A stretch of DNA of 64,000 bases from Magicicada septendecula (lineage: Eukaryota > Arthropoda > Insecta > Hemiptera > Cicadidae): the NCBI GenBank assembly GCA_034769895.1, contig CM068372.1, positions 376,442,410 to 376,506,409 on the forward strand. Reading direction: 5' to 3'. The notes below the pieces were generated by a model, which was given only the letters and a program-made list of their open reading frames with translations, was not told the origin of the DNA and did no database searches. The position numbers and the translations under genes were made by a program. Below, piece by piece: positions 44,353 to 55,274 of the stretch. Numbering within the stretch: position 1 is the first letter of the stretch; every line of letters starts with the position of its first letter.

Positions 44353-45020
44353 GAAACAATATCATCATCATCATCACCACTCCAAGCACTAGGCCTTAGA
44401 CCTGTTCCGGAACCCATCTCCTCCTCGGTCTACCGACATTTCTCTTCCCAGTAGGCTGATAACCCAAGGCAGCCACAGGTAGACGGATATCAGGCATGTG
44501 GTTCAAGTGTTCACACCATCTCCTTCTGTCGTCTTCAGTCTTCTGGTGCAATGATGGAATCTTCAAATCGCGATATTAGATCCTCGCCCCTTTTCCGATT
44601 CAAGAGAGAACAATTTTGCGTCCCTCTTAGAAATTTCATTTCGACTGTCTGAATCCTATGTACGTCCCTTTTACCAAGAGCCCATGTCCCACTAGCGTAC
44701 AGGGATGTGGGGACAGCCACAGTTTTATAAAATTTCATTCGGGTATCCTTCCGTGTTTTATTTTTCAGGTACCTATGAATCGTTCCACAGATACGTCTAA
44801 ATTTTGTTAGCTTACTATCTCAATCAATATCAGTTCCATACGAGATATTACAACCAAGGCCGTAATTAAAATGACTAACCTAATCCAAAATCTGATTATT
44901 CACGACTATCTTAGTTCTTATAGGATACCTGCCCTGAAATGCCATCGTTTTAGATTTTGTAGCAGAGATCTGTAATACGATGCTATTGAACGTAAATATC
45001 GCCCGCTGTAACTGGTCTTC
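44353..45020 (-). pseudogene. LINE C-terminal fragment with (CAT)n tail
   Basis: The minus strand reads RMKFYKTVAVPTSLYASGTW, ALGKRDVHRIQTVEMKFLRG, and at its 5' side a decayed YPIRTKIVVNNQILD-like block. The 3' end reads TGGAGTGGTGATGATGATGA in the sense strand. It lacks any catalytic motif and carries frameshifts. Confidence 0.87.
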
Positions 45021-46023
45021 TGTTTACGAAACAATTTGAGACACCACAAATACAAAGAGCCACGAGGAACGAGCGCTTGATGATGGTTGGCTCAGTAAAT
45101 TATTAAATTGGGTTCCAACTGGGAATTAGAGGACGGAAACGGGATCTGGGGATCGTAGAAGGAGGTCTTGTTTGATGAATCTACACGCCAAAACAGGCAT
45201 GCAACCAAGAGATTGGAACGACACAGACGTCTGGTGTGTACCGTGCGAGACACGATAGTAGTTGCAGGCCTACAAGCGTTCGCACACATGAATGGGTCGA
45301 TGTACAGATGAGATCTGTCAGATTATGATTACGTCACAATCGTCTAAGATTATGTCAGATGTGAGATGTACAGATTATGTGCTGTCATCAGGCTAGTTCA
45401 CAATTATAAAACACACATACAAATCTACCATTCCAACAATAGTGAGAATCATAAGTGAACAACAACTATCAAACTCAAGCAATGTTTCACCATGTGCCAA
45501 GCACAACTTCAATTAATTATCTTAGAAGAGTCGAATAAATCGGATACTCGTCACGCCCATTTCCAAGGAGTGACCCCGACCGATCGGTTCGTCTAATTAC
45601 CGCAGTGACTAATCAAAGAAACAAACCAGCCAGCAGACGTCGCCCAGTGACGCGGCAGTATCGCCTCGGACAGCTCATTAGCACTAGTACACAATTGCCG
45701 TATTAGGAGAGATTACATATCTGCTCCAGCCAATTACTGCTAATTATGTATTGCGATCCGCAATCCGTGTTTACACGTTCTCACAACTGTGTCGCTGTAC
45801 AGCGCGAGCAATGAATGGACGATAAAACGGGACGAAGGTCACGTCACGCCACCACGCTGTGAAAGTACACCTATCCCCCCTCGTTTCGGTATCTCGACCA
45901 CACTGACTTCACAAATTGTATAACTGTTGTGAAGACGACATTATAATTGTTGGAATAATTATTGTCGGACAGGGAAGTTAAGCTGCTGTTGGTCCTGCCC
46001 GTAGACAGAGCATGTGTTACGAA
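45021..46023. other. Unassigned stretch
   Basis: No recognisable domain or transposon end. TCTGTACATCTC-like and TAAGATTATGTCAGATG-like short repeats occur at 45305-45375. Confidence 0.4.
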
Positions 46024-46036
46024 TGCGTTGTAAAAA

Positions 46037-46139
46037 TATTATTTTGAATGTTCATCACTTCTTTCACAGCACTTAACAATTATTATTTAAGGCACTTTCA
46101 CTTGTGAAAGTGCCTTAAATAATAATTGCGTTGTAAAAA
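46037..46139. mobile_element. 103 bp insertion carrying a perfect hairpin
   Basis: An exact 13 bp direct repeat TGCGTTGTAAAAA lies at 46024-46036 and 46127-46139. Between them, 46082-46123 is a perfect palindrome with 20 bp arms (ATTATTTAAGGCACTTTCAC) and a TT loop. This looks like a tiny non-coding insertion with a target-site duplication. Confidence 0.75.
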
Positions 46140-46478
46140 CTTCGAAGAAGAACAGAAATAAGAGGATTTACTCAGAAACAAACTACGACTAAGTATATGG
46201 TGTCATAGCGTAGTCGAGACAGAGCGAAACAGGACACCAGGGGTACGAGATAGTTGGGTATTTGTAGTTTCCAGCAGAATATTAACAACGAAAATAGATG
46301 GGTGGACAACGTAACGACTGAATGGGCTCCAACCTAATGGGAGAAACGAGATACTGGTTTGTGGGACACTGGTTGAGACACCCGGGATTAATAACTTTGG
46401 TGATGCAGTGTGCAGTGAACGGGAACAGATGAAGGTTAGTGGCATACAACCTGTCAAGCGACTGACGCGCGCGCGCGC

Positions 46479-46534
<56 letters not shown>

Positions 46535-47193
46535 GAGAGAGAGGGGGACGCACAGACAGGACGGTAATGTATAATAAAAATAAGTGACAGAAGCATATGT
46601 GGTAGATCATCCCACGTTGAACCACTTGGTCACGAGATTCTGTTTAGAATAATCCGTTGTTGTAAACGACGAAGAATTATTGCAAGGTAATTCAACACTT
46701 GTAAATTATTATTAAGTCTACTGATAATCTCCGTTCATTTTTCTAGCGAAGACAATTTTATTTTTCTCGTAGTTTCAATAGAATAGCTTTCTGTTTTAAA
46801 ACAGTCTTTAACAGAGGTGACTGAATGTTTTCTGTACGTCTACACACGTGTTGTCATGAAATTTATGGCGTGTAAGACGATAAGCAATAATAGTGCCATA
46901 AGACAGGGTCGTAATGCGGAGATCACGAGCGTCATAACCGCTTTATGACATGCGTTTCCTTTTGTTTGCATCGTAAATGCAAAAAATAATTATGCGTTAT
47001 AATATGCTATATATAATATAATATGCAATATTTTATGTTAAATTATTTTGAATGCATTGTGGCGGATATATCGTTATTAATTTATAGTTGAGTCCTTCTG
47101 AAGACTTTACATCTTCAAAATTGTTCAAGTTTCCTTAAAACACACAGCAGCGTAACTGATATTTATTTAAACATAAATTATACAACAATGAAA
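46140..47193. other. Unassigned stretch with a (GA)n array
   Basis: A CG run then GT/GA repeats occupy 46467-46545 (about 24 perfect GA units at 46484-46531). The long minus-strand ORFs across it are artefacts. The remainder has nothing recognised. Confidence 0.5.
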
Positions 47194-47210
47194 CACGGTG
47201 TAACCTCTTT

Positions 47211-47501
47211 GGTTAAAATTACTTCCCGGGCTGTTTGGCCGTGGTCCAAAGTTTACTTCAAAACCAGACGTTTCGGCAGTGCCATCTACCGCCATCTTCA
47301 GTGAAAATCGAGTACGCTAACGTGTGGTGGTATACGTTAGTGACCACAGTACCGTACCACCTCACGTACTCGATTTTCACTGAAGATGGCAATTGACGGT
47401 ATTGCCGAAACGTCTGGCTTTGAAGTAAACGTTGGACCACGGCCAAACAGTCCGGGAAATAATTTTAATCAAATCGACTCCGCCCGTGTAAGCCTACTTA
47501 A
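47211..47501. mobile_element. Near-complete palindromic element with two hammerhead-like cores
   Basis: The palindrome (about 47213-47469) has arms starting TTAAAATTACTTCCCGGGC and CTGTTTGGCCGTGGTCCA. Each arm carries the core in its own orientation: minus 47267-47301 and plus 47380-47414. Outside it on the right is a 32 bp extension with no partner. CACGGTGTAACCTCTTT (47194-47210) and CACAGTGTAACCTCTTT (47502-47518) are probable 17 bp target duplications with one mismatch. It is non-coding. Confidence 0.8.
47380..47414 (+). other. Hammerhead-like motif, clearest example
   Basis: Order on the plus strand: CTGAAGA (the CUGANGA core), one extra T, GGCAAT, a seven-base loop, ATTGCC, GAAACGTC. 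The six-base stem II is perfect, GAAA is in place, and GTC is the usual cleavage triplet. The extra T after CTGAAGA is not in the standard hammerhead, and the stem I pairing (TG with CA) is short. Self-cleavage is therefore only a possibility. Confidence 0.5.
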
Positions 47502-47518
47502 CACAGTGTAACCTCTTT

Positions 47519-48279
47519 TTTGTAATTTTAACTTAATTATCGTGAATTGTACACAACTATTCCAGTGGGAAAAATAACGATAATTTTCATTTTCATTTTT
47601 CGTTCTTATATTAAAAAACAAAATACAATCTTTTGAAAAAAATTTTTTTAACATGATAATGTTTTTAGGCTGGGGGTCATTCCACAAAATCCGTGATGCA
47701 AAATGTGTAACGTCATCGAAAAATGTAACGCTCCAGGTGATGTTAACACTATATTTTTTCCACACTTTCGATTCCCCACAGTCTAGAAATCTTATTTTTA
47801 AAGCCTAAAAACATTATCATGCTTCGATGTTTCGGTTTCGTCGAAATTTATTTTTGCATAACTGCTCTGTCACACGCTTTAAAATAATTTGGAGTGTTAT
47901 CATAGTTAGTAAAACATTTCATACTAATTCTAATTTGATATAATTTTGTTAATTTTGACAACCAATCAGAGCATTTATGGACAAACGTTCAGTCCGATAT
48001 AGTGAGACTTTTGAATTAATGGGTATCCGAATTAGCGAAGATTCACTGTATAAGAAGTCCAAATCAGGAAGTTCAGTTAACAGGTCTGTTAAGTTATAAA
48101 CGTAGAGTTGATTGTACACAAAAGTTTCTGAGGGCGCTAATTAAAAAATTTAACATGAAATGTATTTATCATGTTTACGTAGTATAATTTTCTACGCAAA
48201 ATAACTTGCCATGAAAATCGTGTTAATAATGCTAGGTCACAAACATAAAAATATTAAATGTAAATAAATGTGTGTGTAA

Positions 48280-48324
<45 letters not shown>

Positions 48325-48545
48325 ATAAAATGTACCTTTAATTTTAACCTACACGCTTTAAGCTTTTAAATTGTGCCATGACATGATGCAGTGCCATGCT
48401 GATTTGTACAGCTATTGGCGAATATGATCAAGTTGTATTCGTCTGTCTATAAAAGTGCAATTATTGAAATTTATTCCTTACGAAAGATAACTATTGTTGT
48501 CTTAATACAAGATAAGTGAGAGAGTGTAGTGGACTAGATGTTATC

Positions 48546-48578
<33 letters not shown>

Positions 48579-49168
48579 CGCGCGTATGATTATAGCATTT
48601 CGATAAATATGTATGTATGTATGTATGTGTGCGTGTGTGTATATATATATAAACATATATATAATATATGTTTACACTTTAAGTGCCTATACCAAGTGTC
48701 TTTACTATTAATGTCAATTGTTAATTACAAATGCACACCTGTACAATTATTGTAAAATAATTGTTTTTTTTTTTTTTTAATTGTATAGAGGCAAGTTTCA
48801 AAAGAATTTGTCCTGTATCTTCAATAATTCACAGAAAAAGATAATTTGTACAGTATTTACCCGAAAAACAGAAACACCTTCGGGTATATAAGACCCTACT
48901 ACGTGTTCGGATAATTTTTTCTAAAGCTTCTTTGTACGCAAACTTTATATCGGTAAAACAATATGTACGATAGATTTTTGAACTTATAACATGAACTTTC
49001 CTATTGGAGGATGTGCTTGTAACTATGCAGATAACACAGTTTATATGTAACAACGTTTACATAAATCCTCAGTGACAGACACGTTTTTAATGCAATATGA
49101 AAGTTCGTGACATAAGCTTAAAGATCTACCACGAAATTATCTGTATCACGAAAAATACAGAAACACGT
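47519..49168. other. AT-rich unassigned stretch with microsatellites and a pogo-like end
   Basis: TCCGAATTAGCGAAGATTCA then CTGTA, ending about 48050, is the reverse complement of a pogo/Tigger-type terminus. (GA)n lies at 48286-48320, (GT)n then (GC)n at 48545-48584, and (GTAT)n at 48608-48628. No coding domain is recognised. Confidence 0.5.
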
Positions 49169-49897
49169 TTGTTCAATAGAAACACGTTTATAGGCTGTAA
49201 AGCATTTTTTATTCAACGATTTTAAAAGAAGAGTCCATTAACATTAAGGCATGAGTCCCACTGTTGCACTAATCTGTAGATTCCCTCCTGGTAAAATTCT
49301 TGCGGCTGTTCGCGGAACCAGTCGTTAACAGCAAACTCAGCATCCGATTTTAACCGTCGTCCTTTTAGTGATTTTTTTAATGGGCCAAAAACATGATAAT
49401 CGCACGGGGACAAATCGAGGCTGTAAGGTGGACGTTGTACGACTTCCCATTTCATAAGACCAAGCAGATCTTGAATCGTCTGCGCTACATGGGGTCGAGC
49501 ATTATAATGCAGAAAAATGACACCATTTGTGAGCTTCCCGGGACGTTTATTCTTGATGCTGACGCGTAAGCGTTTTAAGCTGTCTACATATCACCATTCA
49601 ACCACTGCCGTATGAGAATAACTATGTCACCATATACAGCTTTCATTCTCGTACAAATTTCAATTGGCTGACGCCCCTCAGCGGCCAAAAACTGAATAAC
49701 GACACGCAGATTATCTTTGGACGGATTCTCTATCAGATATGCCATTTTTCAACCCAGTCACAACGCTTAGAAAAGAGCAAACTGCAAATATTTTAAACAG
49801 ACGCGTCACTGGTACTCAGACAATATAAACAAATTAATTCCGTTGCCATGGCGACGAAGTCACGGCTGCGCAGATCAAACGTGTTTCTATTGAACAA
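49169..49897 (-). mobile_element. Internally deleted mariner-family element
   Basis: TTGTTCAATAGAAACACGTT and its inverse mark the ends of a 729 bp element; full-length mariners are about 1.3 kb. The flanking bases are not a clear TA duplication. It holds a minus-strand transposase pseudogene made of its two ends with the middle missing. Confidence 0.88.
49222..49745 (-). pseudogene. Mariner transposase, internal deletion and catalytic loss
   Basis: From the minus-strand ATG at 49745 the frame reads NLRVVIQFLAAEGRQPIEIC and RMKAVYGD, the N-terminal helix-turn-helix region, then a stop. After a jump it continues KNKRPGKLTNGVIFLHYNAR, HVAQTIQDLLGLMKWEVVQR and LDLSPCDYHVFGPLKKSLKG. In active mariners LHDNARPH holds the second catalytic aspartate; here it is tyrosine. 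The third (SPCDYHVF) is kept. The first catalytic segment is deleted. Confidence 0.92.
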
Positions 49898-51916
49898 TCC
49901 TCGTACTTCACTTTACATAAGTTTAAGTGTAACTGATATAGGAATTGAACGTTTTTCAATTTTAGTTATACCACTACGGAATCGTACACAATAGAATTCA
50001 GAAAATTCAGTTTCTTTCCCATAAGCGAATAGAGACAAACGGACGAGATGGCCAGATTTTAATGTTGCATTGAAGGCTGGAATTCTGTTAAATTTGTGCT
50101 ATACAGTAATAGAATTTGTTTTCTTTCTTTCCTGTCTTCATAAACCCTGTTCAGCGACCGAATCTGAAAATGAGATCCTCTCAAATTTTAGAGCAAAAGT
50201 CTAACAGGGAAAGGGGGTTTTATTTTTCAGTAAATACTGTATATACACATGTAAACGTAATTATACATGCTTTCTTTGCGCATAGAATTTTTATTCGTAA
50301 GCCATATATATATGCAACATACCTTTTTATATGCAGTAAGAAAAATTATATCTCTATATTGTTATTTATTATAAATAAATAATATTATTTATTTATAAGA
50401 CTACGTACAGTATATCCCCTACGTATACTTTTATTTTAATTTTAATATATTTTAAAGATCATAACATTTGTGTTGTTAATTTTACTAATGTACGTTTCAT
50501 TAAAAACACTGAAATACTGTCTATCATTTAAAACAAACTTCCAATAATTAAAACTAAACATTTAATATTATAGTATTTTGTATATCTGATGTAAATAAAC
50601 CGGTTTCAAAATTATGCGTAACAACAATACATGTAATACAACACTGTGTGCTAAAGCTTGGACGATGTTGGACAATTCTTTTTATGAAACGTACATTAGC
50701 ATTTGACTAAATGTATTCGAAATCCCGTAGCTAGCAACTACCGCTATTAAACACTGGAAACTGAAACTGAATAACAATGTCTTGTACTCAATTTTTTTAC
50801 AATATCTTTTAATTGTATTTTTATTGCAAATATACGACAAATTATTATATTTTATTTATCATATTTACGCCTTTGATGATATACGAAAAAGCTGCTGTGA
50901 AGATGTGCCAGGTTATGTTATAGTATAACGTTCAATGAACAATAATTTTCACACAGACACACACACACACACACACACAAACAGAATTGAATTAGAGATA
51001 CGTGTAATTACAGGTATAATGTTTGTACTTATATTATTGTAAATTTTTATATTAGATATTTTGTACAATAAATAAAAAAAAGTTTTTATTGAAAGGTTTG
51101 TGGTTTTGGTGGTTACAAACAAGTCTCACGCAATGTGGAGTGCGGCCCTCCTGAAGCGAACACTGGTATTCCACACTGTCTCTCGTAAAAAAATAAATAT
51201 AGTTACTATTACTTTTATTATGTAAGCAATGAAAGAAACAAAGAATGCATGTAATTTAAACGTGTCTAATCTCACTGCATCAACCTTGTTTCATGTCTAC
51301 TAACGCACAGTCGGCTGAACTACATATTTTCACCACTGGCCATTTTCAATGACGTCATTCGCAAACTAGAGCCGTAGTTGTACGCCCGCCCATATTTCCA
51401 CTGCTTGCGGCCGGTCACTCTTTAAACACGGTGGTTAAACACGAATAAATAAATATCACTTACAGTAAAGGTTACGTATCAACCGAACGAAGTATTTACA
51501 TCTACAACCGAAGGCTGCTGATTTGTACACACTAAAGTGAATATATCACATCCTGTTTGGGTACGACTAACGAAAGAATCAAGTTCTTTAAGAGACCCTG
51601 ATCTAATTAATATTTTGTTTTATTATTTAGAGCAATTAAAATGAAATCCGTGTTTTGTTGTACAACTGTGCCAAACGTACAAACGTACACTCACGCTTCA
51701 AAACAAACAACTCTGTTACAAGTTTAAGTTTCCTGGGCTTTTCTGAGAAGTTGTTACCAATTGTATTTGCAACAAAACCGAAAAACAAAACGACTGTATT
51801 GCGTTACAGGCTAAAACCGGGATGAAATCGTCCACGCACGCTATTTATTTATTACTTATAGTACTGTTGTTCTGCCCCTCGCTTCCTCGTACGGCTCTTG
51901 CAGCGTACAGAGCTTA
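49898..51916. other. Long AT-rich unassigned stretch
   Basis: ACTAATGTACGTTTCATTAA at about 50482 recurs inverted at about 50680-50699, which may mark a small 220 bp MITE. A (CA)n run lies at 50952-50979. The 88-codon ORF at 50116-50382 has no recognised domain. Confidence 0.45.
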
Positions 51917-52821
51917 CGAGGGTCAACTGAAAAGTTCGCGGAGCGACATCTGTAGCTCAGTGGTAGAACTAAAATCTTTCGTATGCTGCAAGACATACAT
52001 TTCGCGTGAACACCTGTTAATTTCCAGATATATCTGTCAATTTATTCACTTTTTACCAACTGTTTGAAATTTCCTGTCACACGTGTTTTTAAAATGCACA
52101 AAATCAAACATGGTGTTGTGATGAATTCTCTGTTAAAAACGTTTTAGCGCCAATGGAAAATCAAAACGAAATTGTAAATGTGTTAGGATATGCTGCGTCT
52201 TCATAAACAACGGTAAGTGGGGCACACTCGAGTTTGAACGTGATCGTATAAGCACTGAAGACTATTCCACCAGTGGACGTCCAAAAAGTGCAACAAAAAA
52301 TGGCATTATCGAAAAAATTTCATAGGGTGTTGGAAGACCGCAGATTGAGGTGTGGATGACGTTGCTGAAGTCATAGGCATCTCATATGAACGTGTGCATC
52401 ATACTTTAACTCAAGAACCTGGTGTGAAAACCCGTTGTGCAAGATGGCTGCCGCATCTGGAGCTGTTGCAATTTTTTGGGCGTCCAGTGCGACCACGTTT
52501 AAACTCAAGTGCCTACTTACAAACCGTTGGTTTTGAGGTCTCAGTATCTCCTGAGACATTTACAATTTCGTTTTGAATTTCCGTTGGCGCTAAACAATTT
52601 TTAACAAAGAATCACACCACGATGTTGAATTTTGTCCGTTTTTCAAAACACGTATGGCACGTCGATTTTAAACAGCTTCTAAACAATGAATAAATTGATA
52701 GATAGATTTGAAAATTAACAGGAATTCACATAAAATACAAATCTTGCGCCACACGAAAAATTTTAGTTTTACCGCTAAGCAACAGATGTCGCTCCGCGAA
52801 CTTTTCTTCAACTGACCCTCG
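51917..52821. mobile_element. Mariner-family element with long inverted arms
   Basis: It begins CGAGGGTCAACTGAAAAGTT and ends AGTTGACCCTCG-like (AACTGACCCTCG), with TA on both sides (51915-51916 and 52822-52823), the mariner target duplication. The inverted similarity is not limited to the ends: it extends about 300 bp on each side and reaches the start of the transposase reading frame (GTTTAGCGCCAAYGGAAAWTC). The centre keeps part of a transposase. Confidence 0.9.
52153..52460 (+). pseudogene. Mariner transposase N-terminal half, decayed
   Basis: The plus strand reads MENQNEIVNVLGYAASS, then, in broken frames, FERDRISTEDYSTSGRPKSA, DDVAEVIGISYERVHHTLTQ and VKTRCARWLPHL. These are the mariner N-terminal DNA-binding half (SGRP linker and second helix-turn-helix, ISYERVHHxL, then ARWVP). 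No catalytic domain follows; the sequence turns into the inverted right arm. At least two frameshifts or stops occur. Confidence 0.9.
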
Positions 52822-53383
52822 TAGGCTATATACAGTATTTGTTCTTTTCAGAGTGCTTCGTTATGGACTAAATCTGGTGCTTCACTTAGCGACTGATTTC
52901 CCGTCGCTTCTGTGTTCGTATCTAATTACTGAAGATCGACATCTTCGTATTTTACCTTCTGTTCGATCTTATAGAACAAGGTTCTCCGTTTCATTTTCCT
53001 TTTGACTACATACGCATAGGCCGAAACTGGCTTATAAATGACTTGCCAATTTAACTTTAGTAATCCGTCATCTATTCTGTATTACTTAATATAATTTGTA
53101 AGCATTCTGTTCGTGTGTTCAATCCGTGACACTGAGATACGTCAGTAAAACCACAATGTACGCGTGTACAGGGCTACCTGTTTTTCAATATGCAGTTTTG
53201 TATGATCACGATGATGATGGCGATTACTATTATTATTATTATTATATTTCACACGCGTTTCACCCGTGATAGATGGATAGATAGTGAGACATATCTCGCC
53301 CTAAAATAATATAATATTTGTAAGGAACAGTGGAATTCCAGATTTTCTGTGGAAGACTCGACTGTATTTTTATAAACAAGGTA
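52822..53383. other. Unassigned stretch
   Basis: A short ATT repeat lies at 53226-53246. No coding domain or element end is recognised. Confidence 0.4.
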
Positions 53384-53660
53384 GGTCGAAATACATAGTT
53401 AAAGTCTTACAAACTTATGGCAGTCCCTGTACTATCCTATGGGTGTGAATTATGGACAACAACCAAAACACAAGACAGTAAAATACAGCCCTCGGAAATG
53501 GTATTCTTAACAGGAGTTAAAAGGTGTTCTAAACTTGACCGTGTAAGAAATGAGTACATAAGAGAAGAGCTACAAGTTTTTAAGTTGAAAAAAAAATTAA
53601 AAGATTACAAACAACGGTGGAAAGAACACTTAGAAAGAATGTGAGATTGTAAAAATGATG
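53384..53660 (+). pseudogene. LINE C-terminal fragment (family 5) with GAT tail
   Basis: The 75-codon frame reads MAVPVLSYGCELWTTTKTQD, SEMVFLTGVKRCSKLDRVRN, EELQVFKLKKKLKDYKQRWK then EHLERM. It is the reference for the inverted and split copy at 9051-9955. It stops early and ends in a GATGATGATGAT run. Confidence 0.9.
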
Positions 53661-53689
53661 ATGATGATTACTATTACCATCGATGTACG

Positions 53690-53945
53690 GCAGAAACTGA
53701 ATATATTTAAGAGTGTACTTAATACGATTGCCCAAAATCGGCTAAAATGGTTGGAATAACTTAACCGAATGGACGACTATGGAAACAAGTATACCCCCCT
53801 CCAGCCGCCCAACAACTCCCGAAACAACTACGGAATTACAAGCCGAAAGGACGGAGAAGTGTTGCAGTGACCATGTATCTGCTTGGGATCGGAAAAAACC
53901 ATTTGCAGTTTAATCCTTGCTGATGATGATGGTGATGACTAAAAG
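53690..53945 (+). pseudogene. LINE C-terminal fragment, family 2-like
   Basis: It reads NTIAQNRLKWLE, a stop, LNRMDDYGNK in the plus strand, then frameshifted similarity to the GRRSVGRP block, and ends in GATGATGATGGTGATGAC. It resembles the region at 12205-12430 (RIVQYRLNWWQHLCRMDD). Confidence 0.75.
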
Positions 53946-54842
53946 ATACTGATAAAAAGGTCGTGAAGTTCTACAGTTATTGTGTAATTAAATTATTATA
54001 TTTTTCTAAATTAATGATTGTTTTTAATACCAGGAATAAGTGAAACATGTTAAAAATAACTTTTAATAATTACATAGTTGAATATCCCTTAATCTGTTTT
54101 TAGTAATAATAGCCTATATTTTACCATGATATATGTTGACTGGTATATGTATAAACGTTTTCTGTACCAATCTAATATGTAATTGTTGATTACTGCTTTT
54201 ATAATTAATTAAAAATATCATTACATATAGTAATTTAAATTGTAATAGTGTATAAATTAAGTTCTGTGACATTATAATTTCTCGTTTTCTTAAAGAAAAC
54301 ATTCGAAGATGTAAACAATCTCAACTCCTTCATATATACAATGTTACATACATACGCACGTACACGCACACACACTCACATACACAAACACGTTCGCCCA
54401 AATAATTGTTCTGTTGTGTTTGACATTTCTTTTGTATTCATACACAGGTCCTGATGATAAACATTGTCGAAATGTCGACACAAATAAGTTAAAATTTGTG
54501 TTACATTTTTGACAGATCCCCACAAACCCTTCACTGAAAAATTCATTGATTGACGGTCACTACGAATTTAAGAATTTCTTTCTTTTATTTTTTATATTTC
54601 CGAGAGTACTTTACTAGACATTACAACCGTATTATAGTGTGAATTTAGCCTGCTATGATAGTGATAAAATCAATAAATTTTATTTTCATTATTATTATCA
54701 GTAAAAGGATATAAAAGAGCTAGGTAAAACATCATCACAATTTTTATTTGTTGTAGTGCAGAGACTAAGTAATAAAGAAAGTTGTGGCATCCTGTGAAAT
54801 ATAAACATACAATCTGTTTAACGGCCGGCTTCATAATTATTT
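53946..54842. other. AT-rich unassigned stretch
   Basis: GTCCTGATGATAAACATTGT then CGAAATGTCGACAC near 54449-54481 resembles the CTGANGA and GAAA blocks of the palindromic elements, but lacks the GG-stem and arms. Nothing else is recognised. Confidence 0.4.
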
Positions 54843-55274
54843 AAATTATTATCCGGGCTGTAAGGCCGCGGTCTTACGAAATCTTCATGCTGACTGATGT
54901 TATTAGCGTATTCAGACGTTTCGGCCTCACCTCTGCAGGCCATCTTCAGTTGAAGGTCTTTGAAAAATCCTGACATGATTTAGGTCAGTCAACCACAGTA
55001 CTGTGGGAAAGGGTGCGCGTAATCAGACGTTTCCGCATCACCTCTGCAGGACATCTTCAGTCGAAGGTCTTTGAAAATATGCTGACACTATTTACGTCAG
55101 TCAACCGCAGTACATCTTGACGTAAATGTACACGACACGACGTATATCTCGTCAGCATTTTCAAAGACCTTTTACTGGAGACGGTCTCCAGAGGTGGGGC
55201 CGAAACGTCTGAATACGCTAATAACATCAATCATCATGAAGATTTCGGAAGACAAACAGCCCGGATAATAATTT
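54843..55274. mobile_element. Palindromic element with repeated hammerhead-like cores
   Basis: AAATTATTATCCGGGCTGT and its inverse bracket 432 bp. On the minus strand a good core lies at 54915-54949: CTGAAGATGGCCT, loop, AGGCCGAAACGTC, with a five-base stem GGCCT/AGGCC. A second, decayed copy is at 55025-55060, and the plus arm has GGGGCCGAAACGTC near 55196-55209. The CAACCRCAGTAC segment is also doubled. It is non-coding. Confidence 0.78.

Noticed and set aside
46203-46625. 140-codon serine/leucine-rich ORF
   Set aside because: It is produced by the (GA)n array; the overlapping ORF at 46282-46596 has the same cause.
51945-51975. tRNA-like A box (TGTAGCTCAGTGGTAGAAC), possible tRNA or SINE
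   Set aside because: It lies in the inverted arm of a mariner element, its partner arm has a similar sequence, and no B box or cloverleaf follows.
54449-54481. CTGATGAT...CGAAATGTCGAC as another core
   Set aside because: No GG-stem is formed between the blocks and there are no palindromic arms.
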